Source of the DNA: Undaria pinnatifida
Lineage: Eukaryota; Sar; Phaeophyceae; Laminariales; Alariaceae
Assembly: GCA_012845835.1 (NCBI GenBank)
Contig: JABAKD010000025.1
Location: 11,043,264-11,107,263 of the forward strand
DNA length: 64,000 nucleotides
Direction: 5' to 3'
Shown here: positions 12,742-24,000 of the stretch, piece after piece
Layout of the letters: each line of letters opens with the position of its first letter
Numbering within the stretch: the stretch's first letter is position 1
Notes under the pieces: model-generated
Databases searched by the model: none
What the model was told of the DNA's origin: nothing
The model's input: the letters and a program-made list of their open reading frames with translations, nothing else
Program-made: the position numbers and the translations under genes

Positions 12742-14055
12742 CAGTCGTCCCCGCTTTAAAGACGCTCGGCTTAAGTCAACTCCCCGCTATAAAGACGACA
12801 TTTTTTACAGAACCATGGTGGCCCGCAGATAGGACATACAGTAGGGGGGTGTCGTTTTTCCTCCAATTCCATTCCACGGCCCCCCCAAAATTCATCTCGC
12901 GAAGCTGCTCAGACAGCGGTCTGCTGCTTTCGACGCTGCTACCTGTGGGTATGGAGAGATTCCTCCCGTCTACTGGCGGGTCGTCTGCCGCCGGCTTGAG
13001 GCCGTGTGGTGAACCAACGTGCACGACAAAGTCTATGCTTGTGTCATCGATTCATGAGTGCCCTTGCGGGCGACCCATGCACGCGTATTGCGGTCGGGGC
13101 ATCGGAGACGAGGGCTACGGGCAGCAGAGAGAGTGCACAGATTGCCAGAAGAGGACAGACTCGTGCGTCACAACCTCCCTTTCAGAAGCCGAAGTCCGCT
13201 CTCGTCTTGAGGAAGTTCGTTCCTACTTGTACGCGAAAGGGGGAAACGGCGAATACAGCGAATCGCTATTCCTTCTTTCGAGAACCGTTCATTCGTTTAC
13301 ACATGAAACTCAAGTCAAGCGTAGAGCGAAGGGGAGGGGTGAGGTGCAGTCCACCCTTCGTGATGCATGGAAGTCGTAGTTTAGGAATGCCGTTCTTTGG
13401 GCTAAGGTCGCTGGTGCGATCTGTGATTTTGCTTCGCTCGGCAAACTTGTTTCATGCTCTGTGTGGATTCGGTTTTTAAAACTGCAGTGGAGTGAGCTCT
13501 CTTTGTTTCAGCGTTGTGCGTGTTTCGTGCTTCATGGTGTTATTTTTCCCCTGTACTCGAGCTGTGTGGTTTCGGGCGCAGGTGGCTCTCTGGTTGGTAC
13601 GTGACGTTGAAACGGCAGTACGCATATTTTTCATGTGGTGACTACATCAAGCGTAGGCTTCAGAGGAGTGATTTTCAAGTGGGCCAACGAGAGACTAAAT
13701 GTACTCGAATACAGGTTCCCTTGTTTGTAAATACGAACGCAAAGCACGCGCAGTCCACACACGCAAGTAGTCTATGTGCAGCGCCAAGGTTGTAGTTTCT
13801 CAGGTTGGCGCGGGTGGAGGTGATGTCCGCGAAAACTTAAATTCTACATACCTACAACGGCGTGGTGATTCTTTTTCGGCGTTTGCCTGTCATGCCAGTA
13901 TTCCTGCTGAAATGGCGCGTCGTTTGACGTAGGTTACGTCTCCGTTGACCCCGGGGAAGGGGAGTTATTGTCCCCGGAAAGTTAAAGACGATTCCCCGGG
14001 TTAAAGACGCCCTGAAAAAAAAAAACCATGTCCGTCTTTAAAGCGGGGTCGACTG
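12742..14055. mobile_element. 1.31 kb TA-flanked DNA transposon, unit 1 only
   Basis: The 22-bp terminal inverted repeats begin CAGTCG(T/A)CCCCGC and continue into CTTTAAAGAC, with one mismatch between the two ends. Flanking dinucleotides are TT (left, presumably mutated from TA) and TA (right). The empty site is preserved in unit 2 near 29290 (TTGTATATACCC), which fits a TA duplication. Subterminal repeats of the CCCCG(C/G)...TTAAAGAC motif recur at both ends. TA target and CAGT...ACTG termini are typical of the Tc1/mariner-pogo supergroup. No DDE transposase domain is visible, so it is probably non-autonomous. It inserted after the unit duplicated, or was lost precisely from unit 2, which is less likely. 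Confidence 0.85.
12745..13379 (+). CDS. Cys/His-rich zinc-finger-like ORF within the DNA transposon
   Basis: An open frame runs through most of the left half of the transposon (it is open from 12705, before the left TIR, so the true start is unknown; an internal Met lies at 12951). Codons at 13005-13147 encode a Cys/His cluster: CGEPTC, then HECPCGRPMHAYC, then GDEGYGQ and CTDC. The spacing suggests two zinc sites, and the GDEGYGQ...C-X2-C pattern resembles zinc-binding domains in eukaryotic transposon proteins. The C-terminal part (TQVKRRAKGRGE) is basic. This may be the DNA-binding half of a lost transposase, or a captured fragment. An overlapping frame (13006-13479) has no recognisable content. 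Confidence 0.4.
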
Positions 14056-15225
14056 TATACCCAACCCTAATACTAACCTAATGAAACGCAGCCAACCAAA
14101 TTAGGGTGAAACCTTCATCGTACTGTATCGTACACTGCTGTCTGCGTCAACGATGGTTTCGAACATGTGGTACGCTCCACGGCTGCGTTCGCTTGTTCTG
14201 TTTTTTTTTTCCTGCTAGGTTTCGACGGGTTTTGTCCGCTCACGCTCCCCATGCACCACCCATGCCACCAAGAAGCGCTTTGGATCCGGCAGGTACAAAT
14301 CTAAAAAATAATTATACCAAAAATGGCTTCACTGATTTTAATCGAAATATACTTGTATAGTGCATTGTTAACAAATTCATCAAACGTGCACTTACTTGCG
14401 ATTAACTGCATTATAATCGTACATATTCCCCCACCACCCGCACCATCGCCCAGACATAAAACCACGCGCATAGCCAACCCCTGCTTCTATATGACACTAT
14501 TTGTTCATCGTCCTCCCTCCCTAGACGAACGAGTAACTCCAATCAAGGGCCACTTAACAGGCTTCTCTCCCCGCTCCGCCCATACCGTAGGTAGCCGCCT
14601 TCATTTACACGGGATAAGACTTCTTCAGTCCTTGCTTCCCTCTCGTCGACTCGAATCGAAACGTGCATAACCGCACTGCAAGACGCTTACAGCAGTTAGT
14701 TGATACTATTAATAAGTATATTTTCCTTTTTTCTGATTGCAAGTGAAAACTCACGGGTACGACCCACGCGACATTCAAACTCCAGAACCAAGCCTTCTGA
14801 TTTTTATTGTAAGATTCGAGGGTAATAACTACTAGACACGCGGGGGGTGGGGTTCACATCCTTCCTTGTTTTTTCTGTTTTCATTATTATTGTCGCATAC
14901 CAGGTAATGTATGCTTGTCTCTTATTGGTTTTGTTTCGATTTCCTTCCTTCGATTCTGGAGGATTTTGATTGTTCGTCAGCGTGTGTGTAGCTTCCGCGT
15001 TGTTTACGGCAGTTTCTGTTTCGTACGTGTGCTTGACACATGTCATGGTTGGCTAAGAAATCCATTTACTGCATGCACACATTTGAACTCGACTCATCGT
15101 TCGGAAATGGAACAGAAACATACGTATCATGTGCGACAAACTAGAACAGGAGCAAGCTCCCTTTCTGCTCCCCATACAGTAACGGCGTCTACAGCAGTGT
15201 AGCAGAATACTATTCAAAAGAAAAA
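14056..15225. other. Distal spacer of unit 1, no gene recognised
   Basis: Conserved in unit 2 in two pieces (29281-29727 and 31190-31790). It contains T-rich and pyrimidine tracts and open frames of up to 115 codons (14323-14670) with no recognisable domain or codon bias. I see no tRNA or rRNA. Confidence 0.45.
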
Positions 15226-15227
15226 AA

Positions 15228-15310
15228 TACACTCCTCCAGCTGTGAGATCGATAATTTCGTCGAAACTCATCTTTGCAAGCTATGTGTGATACTCCGATC
15301 GCGCGTATTT
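15228..15310 (+). repeat. CAGCTGTGAG dispersed repeat at unit 1/2 junction
   Basis: Member of a short family with core CTCCAGCTGTGAGATCGA, then TCGTCGAAACTCATCTT, GCAAGCT and GATACTCCGATCGCGCG. It sits about 110-190 bases before the unit boundary. Other members are at 30222-30360, 31793-31865, 32338-32425 (inverted), 32560-32636, 32645-32775, 33430-33512 and 35515-35640. Confidence 0.7.
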
Positions 15311-16034
15311 CCGATCGCGCGTATTTCCGGGTGTGTGTGCTCAAGAAAGTTTTTTTTTTTTTTTGCACACATCTACTCTCTCGCTTCTGGACAAGCCGTT
15401 GTGTCGTCCCCCTCTCTCTCCTGTTCTTGCCTTCAATTTTTATCGCGAATAGGGCTCAGCAAATCCCATTGCTCGTCCATTTTTCGTCGATTGATTGTTG
15501 CTAACTCACCGCGCTCTCGCGATATCCGTAAGTCAATTTGTGCGCGAGAGAAAGTCCTCACGAATTTATACGAATAGGCACTCGGGGAGATCCGAACTCA
15601 CGAGACCGACATATACCAGGCTGGAGGATAAGGATAGGTCGGCGACTCCCGTTGGAATATAATGCAACGCATTTTTTTTCATTTTTGAAATATAATAGGT
15701 TAATAACAAGTCGTTAATAATGTCGTTGTGGTTGCGGACGTACGAACGGTCAACTCCGTGAGATTGGCATCCGGAGTGTATTTTAATTTTTATAATATAT
15801 ATATTTGACTATACTAAAGCATTATTAGTCTATTGATATGACGTTGACGGCACATCATTTTCATCATGAGAAGAGTATCATATAAATTTGCTTTTAGTAT
15901 GTAGTGGAGTATCATATATGACAGTTTCCAACTGGACAACTTTCCAGTCCAACTGCTGTAGATCCTATTTGTTATCCCACCATTAACAGAGGAATCCTGA
16001 AGCTTTAGTCTAGTGCAACCCAATAATTTGCACT

Positions 16035-17010
16035 TTGCTTTCGAGGTTGTATTATTTTAATGCGCAACCCCCCGCTCGGAGAGGGGGGACGGAGATCCCG
16101 ATACCCCACGATCTGCCTGGCTCGTTTATAGGCAAACGTTCCAGCGAAAAACGTGAGTCGTTGCAAGATTGCGTCCAACGAACCCCACCGCTGGCCGTGC
16201 CGTTCATAGTGCTATGATCACAGCACTTAGCCCAGAGAGATAGTACACCCACAACGTATACGTCATATGAAACCCGCAGTGTCTGTGTATTCAACACATA
16301 TCTGGCAAATGTCCCCCAGAGCAACGAATGCTTCGATGGCCTTGGCAGCCGCCGCTGTGGTCAGGACTGCTTCAGCCATTGACGCAAGCGTTCATTCAAA
16401 TTCAAAAAACATAAATGTACACAGCACCTCCTCTCAGTGTTACATGGTTATGCGTGCATACCGCAATCCTCCCCTTTAACGTGGGCGTCTTCCAGAGCAA
16501 TGCGAAAAAACGATGACAGCGCGACGCATCACAAACGTGAGTCGTTGCAAGATTGCCTCCAACGAACCCCACCTCTGGCCGTGCCGTTCATAGTGCTATG
16601 ATCACAGCACTTAGCCCAGAGAGATAGTCACAAACGTGAGTCGTTGCAAGATTGCCTCCAACGAACCCCACCTCTGGCCGTGCCGTTCATAGTGCTATGA
16701 TCACAGCACTTAGCCCAGAGAGATAGTACACCCACAACGTGTACGTAAAATGAAACCCGCAGTGTCTGTGTATTCAACACATATCTGGCAAATGTCCCCC
16801 AGAGCAACGAATGCTTCGATGGCCTTGGCAGCCGCCGCTGTGGTCAGGACTGCTTCAGCCATTGACGCAAGCGTTCATTCAAATTCGAAAAACATAAATG
16901 TACACAGCCACTCCCCTTAATGTTACATGGTTATGCGTGCATACCGCAATCCTCCCCTTTAACGAGGGCGTCTTCCAGAGCAATGCAAAAGAACGATGAC
17001 AGCGCGACGC
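16035..17010. repeat. 483-bp and 99-bp local tandem duplications in unit 2
   Basis: In unit 2 the segment equivalent to unit 1 about 710-1080 occurs twice: the ATGAAACCCGCAGTG landmark is at 16267 and again at 16750, a 483-bp period. At the join, a 99-bp block starting CACAAACGTGAGTCG is itself tandemly repeated (16530-16628 and 16629-16727). Each block contains an imperfect palindrome, GTGCTATGATCACAGCAC. Units 1 and 3 have a single copy, so the duplication is private to unit 2. Confidence 0.85.
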
Positions 17011-18097
17011 ATCCCATGTCCCGCGTATCGGGCAGTATCGAGAGCAATTCTCCCCGCCGAGGATCAGCCAGAAATACATCTCAAGCTTCACCACGGGACA
17101 CAAACGGAAGAAAGCCCTCGCAGGAGAAAGGCAATTCCCCAGGACACACAACATACGTCGGCCACGTAGATTTCAGGGCGACCCCGACTCATTCGCAGCT
17201 TTTGGCTGTCACCGCGGTCGGAGCGCACGACGCTCAAGACAGCTATATTTTAGTGACGGAGTGGCACCAATGTTCGCCGATGAAGGTGATGCTAGTGGCT
17301 CGACGCACACTACACCCTAGAACAAAACATACCACAACAAACTGGCATATATTCAGGCATATATCTCTCTCGGCAGATGGGGGCAGTCACCCCCAACGCT
17401 ATGCACTTTATCAAATCATCGAGAAACCATGATTATCTGAAGAATGCCATAATCCGGAGCACTTAGCAGCTGCGGACGCATATACACCGTATTGTGCACG
17501 CACAGAGTAAACGGCGTGGACTGCAGCCGTAGACTTGAGATGCCTTGCGTACCACTCACGCACGGAGCAATCATTCCAAAAATATATTCAACACATAATT
17601 TACAAACCCAAACGGAACGTGTTTCCACTGCTCCACCCGTCCTCGCCCCCGCTACGTGTAAGTCCAATTCAGAGGACTGCAGGTGCATTGGAAGCTCAAT
17701 GTTAACGTTGCGTTGGAAGCGCCCCCACAAGCAGAAAGGAGGGCTTTTTGCCGAACACCTCCGTCCTTAAGGTTGCCTCTATTGTAATGTTCGCAGGAAC
17801 ACTGAACCACGATGGTCTACGATGAGCTGCACATAATCGCTCGTAGCTCTTTCAAATTTTCTCGGTACACGACGGCGGTTGTTCGCTCGTCGGGGTGTGT
17901 ACAGACAACAACCAATCATGACCAGTCAACGGAACATGACTACACCGGTGACGCATGGGGATCTACCGCTCTCTTCTGTTGGCACATTATGTGGCGAGAA
18001 CTCGTGCGCATTTGACGGAAATCACATATGCAATCAATCTACGACACGGCGGTTCAAACCATCCTCATGATACAACGAACGCTGGTGCCCCGTTTGG

Positions 18098-21000
18098 TTA
18101 GCACTGGTCAGCCCCTGTGAAAGCTTCTCCGCTGCACCTCTTGTTGTTCACGAAGAAAGACCCGTCCGTTTCGAGCCTGATCGTCTCGCCTTTCATTAGA
18201 CGGAACTCGTAGGGCTCGTTCTCCGGGAAAGCCACAGCCTCCTGAAAACGAATGTAAACGACAACCATCCATGGGAGGGTCAGCATACACGTACCTCACC
18301 GGTGCAGGGTCGGTAATTTCTGCCTTCTAACCTGGTATGTGTAACGACTGCTGCAGTCGACCCTCCCTTGCTCGGTATTCGTTTTCATTGGCTTCATGGT
18401 TCCGGAAAACGTGGGAACACATTCCAAACCGAAGTGCTGTCAGAAGGTGTTAAGAAAAATAACGCTTGGTTATCATTGACGCGTGTTTTCACCTGCTGCA
18501 GAATCCGCACAGCGACCGTCTCCCCAAGGGTCAATCCTTCCTGGCCGTCGATCCTCCAGTGAACGCCACACATTTGCCTGGAAATCATGGTATAGTAAGA
18601 CACGGGCAAGGACAATGCAGATAACGGTTATATCGGCGGAAGACGCACTTCACACACTGTGTTTGGCCGCATCTGTAGTTGAGAGACGTCGCCAAGGCCA
18701 TTTTCTGCAGGCAGGGGTACAGGATCCGTTCTTCACAACAGTTCCCGTGCATATTTTGTCCGTGCTTGCTGTACCTGCCGAATGCGACGTTGACAGCCAT
18801 TTTGTTGATTTCTCCCTCGTACGTCAAGCACTCTTTGCCGGTGTAGGGAAGAAGGTTCAGCCCTTCATCGTCGGGAAACACGGGGTCATCGAAGCATGAA
18901 GCGCCCCTCTCCAGTCCAACAAGAGCCTGCGGCATGTGGTAGTGGTTCGAAGTTGTTGTTAGGCAAAAGGCCGACGTCTAGTTTAAAAAGTCATATACGT
19001 CGTCTTGGATTCGGTCAACTGTGCAGGGTTGGTCACCCCTCTGGTCTGCTGTATGTGTATGATGACAGGAACCGATTAAGCTGTCGTTTAGCCACATACG
19101 AGCATTACATACGCTCTAGCAAGCAAACGTCGGCAAGGCGAAAACGATTGACGTATATCTAGATAAATTGCAATGCATACCATAACTACGCTTGCTGCTA
19201 ACCGAACGCGCGTCTGGACAACGTTCGCGTTTTTTAGCAGGTTACGACCAGCTTTCAACGTAACGGGACAGTGTCTTGGAAATACACAGGGCTCGAGAGC
19301 TCGGTGTGTTACTATACGGTGGTCACAAGGTATTTAACAAGAGCCTTGCGAATTCAATACCTGAGATGCTAGTGTGGAAGGTTTCGGTGGAAACCGACAT
19401 CGTTCGCAATCAAACGTACCCGTTACATTGGCAATTTGAGCAAGGCCTTGAGGCGGAGGTCCTTCCATTTATTCGTGACATATCTCCAACGGAGTATATA
19501 GGGCCAGGTTGGAACCTTCATGGCCACGGTTTGACACCACTCCGACATGGTCGCCGTGATTTTATGTTTCAGCGACCGTATTGGGTGTTATTTATCTTCA
19601 TCTCACCTTGAGAACCGTTGCGAAGGCGCCATTCTGAACAGCGTGGCCTGATGGGTACGATGGGTGAGTTGGCGATCCCTCGTTGACAGCCTGCGAAACC
19701 AAACAAACGTTCAGCACAATCACGACCGTCGCGCACAAGTCATAATTCGGCCAAGGTTCCTATTCATTTGATTTACGAGCGCATCCTTCACACATTCGCC
19801 ACTAAGCGTCACAGTCTACCGCTCCGCAAATATCAACTTCTGGGACGACACTGCCAACGCATTAGCAGTTCACGAGTTTTGTGGGCGTCATTGCAGCTGT
19901 TGGAAACTCTTCGTATCGTAAAGCTGTCATGCGAGGTTCAAACGTTTGCTCCTGTAGCTTTTCTGGCAGAACATGCGGACATGTACACATCCATGCTTAG
20001 CTGGAAGTTTGGCTTCGAGTGGGCGTCTAAGCCGTTGAGATTCCCGTTAAGTTTCAGTTGAGACTTAGGCTACGATACCCCCTATCAAAACAAGCGATTG
20101 CCAACGACGAACGTTTCATGGCTGCTCGACACGAATAACGATGCTATGGATAAAACCCGTTCAAGTACATTACTATGTTGCAAAGGACTATCAAACCACG
20201 ACGTCTGGGCGGCATGGGGAAACATATTTTAGCCGATACGGCCGGGAGCTGGGTTCAAAACTGGTGATTTCGGTAAATCAAGTTTGTGGGGGCGACCGCA
20301 GAACGACTTTTGACCGGATGAATGGTAGAGACATTCGCCACGTCGAGCGCGTGCTGCCACTGATTGGCGTCGTGGAGCACAGGCACACCACGCCGGGCAT
20401 CTTCAACATAAACAAAAGCGGGCGCAATTACATATCGTGGTGGTGCCTATTTAAATTCGCATGAGTGGTCATGAGCATACTAAGCTGCCCGGCACCTACT
20501 GCACGTATCACTGATCAGCACAGTGTTGTTGCTACTCACCATTGGCAGGAGGTAGGTGCGCCCGCGTCTTCCCCTTCTTCCGTTGATCTCGACATTCCGG
20601 TTCCGCACCCTCCTGAGCAATTCCCTGTTGTTGAGGAGCGACTTGTCGAATTCTACGTCAAGATCGCCGTAGATGACATTGTGGAGGGTTCCAGCGACGG
20701 CCTGCCACGCCCAAAGATTTAACAATATCGGCAGCACGCGATGGAGTGAGAAGACGTTTGACGCGGGCGAGAATGTTTAGTCGACAATGAATCGCATGGG
20801 CCACTTTGTACCACACCCAGACAGCGCATGAAATCTCGTTGGAAATGGGCTAGACAGATGTAAAATTGTCGCGAAACGCTGAACCAGTCTCGGAAAGCAA
20901 AGTCAATGGTGATTTAATATTTTCACACATTATGCGGGGGGGGTGCCTTACGTCTCCCATGCCCTTCGATGCATGCCGTCAGTCAGCTTCGGTTTGTTAG

Positions 21001-24000
21001 TAAAATCTCACCTCCGGGCGAGCGAACAGGTGCACGTTCCATTTCTGGTACCACGAGGATCGCATGGCCAGCTCGGCGTTGCCGACGATCCTCATAACGT
21101 GAGACACGCCGTAGTTGACGAAACCAACCTGGCGGCCGCTCTCGTCGTACGGACCGTTGAAGCCAGGACGGCTGATGGCTCCTTCTTCGATAAGAATCAG
21201 TGCGGCTCGGTACGCCTCCCTGCCAATCAAGAATGTTGATCACATGGTTACGTATTCCTCGCGGTCAAACGAAGCAGAGCGTCGCTGTTCATCGCTGTCC
21301 AACGAAAGGGGGCATCGCTTGAATGTCCGGTCAGTACGTGTCAAGCACAAGCGTGTGGGAATTCGTGACCTCTAGTCACCTGCAGGCGAACGGAAACGAC
21401 GCCTGAGGGGGCGCTGTGTATCGTTATTCTAAAAGGGTTCGTGTGGGGCCTTCTCGCTAGGAATTGGGGATGGTGAGTACAGCGATCTCTCGAACCACGA
21501 CAAGTATCTTTGGTCGAAAGGTTTTGCCGCAACAGGAGTCTCAATTGCAGTCCGAAACCACAGTAGAGTGCTCACGTGTTGATGGTGTCGGTGACTACCA
21601 GCCTTGAGAGATCGCGGGAGTTGCGAATGTAGCGCTTAACAGAGTCTTCCTCCTCCGGCGCGTCCGGTTTGCCACCGTTCTGAGAAATCGTGGAGAGAGC
21701 GAGGAAGCATTTCCAGTCGGGGCGACAGCAAGAATCGGCGAGATCAGAGCGGGCACAATGTCATGGCTGACAGGCAGTCCACTAGACAAACGGTACACTG
21801 CTGCCTATTGCCAATCGTCACAATGGTGCGCAACTCACTATTCCCACATCTATCCATCATGTTGTTGTTCGCGGGAAAACGACACGCTTGCGGTTCTGAT
21901 TGATGGGAAGCTGCGGCAGGGTTTCATCGTGAGATAATGCGGCAGGGTGTCATCGTGAGATACTTAATACAATCACTTTGTTGCGATATTAGTTTTGAAG
22001 TCGCGCGGCTACGCCCCAACAACGACCAATCGAGTTGCGGAAATTCCCGTAACGGAATCAATCAATGTTGTTACCAGATATAACCCGTTACCATATACAG
22101 TGAGAAAGCTAGAGGATTCGTCCATTCCGTTTCTCCCCTTCCATATGCACTCCCGCGCCAACGATTGCCGTCGGTGCACACGCAGTTTGTTTCCGGCGGT
22201 ATGTTTTTCATGTGGTCCGACTAACCTGTATGCGAAGCCATTCGTCGTAGTCGACCATGTAGTCCACTCCGGTCGCAAAGGTCGTCTGTTGAGGCGTTAC
22301 CGTGATGGAATCAATAGTAAAGTCCTTCACCAGTAGCTGTTTCGGCGCAAAGGCGTTGACAACGGGTCAACGACGGACGGGAAATGTTGCAATCAGCGCG
22401 GTAGCGTTGTAGGCCTGAAATCTAAATATTTGACGAAACAGGTTATTCTCACAGAAGCTGGACCTGAATCGCCAGCAAGCGTTGTCAGGCATGGCTACGT
22501 ACCATAATCAAATGGGCGCCGGCGCCGATGCCGGCACCTTGGCGATAGTGGTCCGCCCCGGAGTGTTCCGTTTCGCTTCGTCGATCCAACTCGTACAGTC
22601 AGAGAGATACGAACAGTCTCATGGAATCACAACGCCAACTTCAACCAACAAATCCACATAGCTTTGAAGCAAGCTATTCAGGCGTGGGGGAAGGTCCGAG
22701 AAAAAAAGCACAACACGAACAGGCTTATACACCGTACCTGGGAAATGAAGGGTCCTGTCTCGACACCGACCGCAGAAGACCGGAACAGCTGCGACTGCGG
22801 ATCCGCTTTTCCATTTCTTCCGACGGCCACCCCGTTCATGTTGGCGAAGCCCGGCATCGTGGCCAAATTTTCTGTGAAAACAGAAGGTTCAAATAGTTAT
22901 ACCCAGGCAACAAGTCGTCGTTGGTACCGATGGTACAAAAACGATTGTATAATCAAAATAGCGACGCCTTGAAAAAACACGTTGAATTGTTAGCTTTGTC
23001 GAGCAACTCGCGGAACACCTGGCAACGCTCGCGTACCTTTAATGTGCCGTAAAATGCAGAGTAGCATTAGCTGCCGCAAAATTGACTTTTTATCCATAAT
23101 GACAGGTAGGTAGATATTGTTCGCGCACTAATTCACCACATAATTCGGCTATCCGAGCCCAGAATACACGAACAGGTGACATGTATAACCCCGGGATCGT
23201 TATGTTGCCATCGGCCAGCTTTTAATTTTGCACTTTACGGCTTCGAAGCTGGAAGTTCGCATTGGCGACAAAAGTGGTTTTTTCTTTGGTATAACGATTT
23301 GTCGTCTCTAAAAGCATTCCGCTCGCTTGGGACACGAAATGTAGTTGGGGTACCTGCTGCCGCCACGGTTGCCTCGTCTTCGCCGTACTTGGAGAACGGC
23401 ACGTCCCTAGTCAAGGCCATCCAATACAGCTCCGCCATTTGAGCGGCCTGAGGCGGAATCGTGAACATACGTTCGAACCAGGGTTCTCTCAGAAGGCATC
23501 CATCGACACATGTTACAACAAGGATAAACCTAAATATTCTGAGGCTCCTGGCTGGAGAAAGTATGTATCCCACCCGATAATTCTTTTCGATAATAGCATG
23601 TCCCTTATTGCTCTAATAACTGTTTTTCTACCGCGGACAGTTCCGTCGTCTATGCTCACAGAAACCACTTTTTGTATACCACGAATTGTTTGGAATGAAA
23701 ACCATGTGGAGCAACTCCTCGGTTGAGCAGGCCCATCAGCCAAATGGCAAACATCGCGCTACCTCTATCGATGTCGTAATCGAGCGCAATATTTTCAGAG
23801 ATACATTCGTGCAACGACGGCAACGCTCAACAGACAAGGTCTACGTCTGTTCCGCGAAATATACCGATACACGCGCAAAGGACGGCGTCGGTTCAAAACA
23901 CCCGACGGGAGGCGAGCGGCAGGGTCTAACCAGAATGCACTTCAGAGACTGGCAGCTACGGTGCCAAACGGATCTGAAGACCACAACTCACCAGGTCCTC

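Larger units (their letters stand above)
1..15419. repeat. Tandem segmental duplication, unit 1
   Basis: The sequence starting at base 1 (CCTGTTCTTGCCTTC...) recurs in the same orientation at 15420 and again at 31970, so 1-15419 is one full period of a direct tandem array. Alignment by eye with unit 2 stays collinear with only scattered substitutions and small indels through the vHPO gene and both flanks. The main unit-1-specific block is a 1.31 kb DNA transposon at 12742-14055. The unit holds one vHPO gene (2182-10263, minus), about 2.2 kb of downstream spacer on its left and about 5.1 kb of upstream spacer on its right. The window may begin inside a longer array. Confidence 0.95.
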
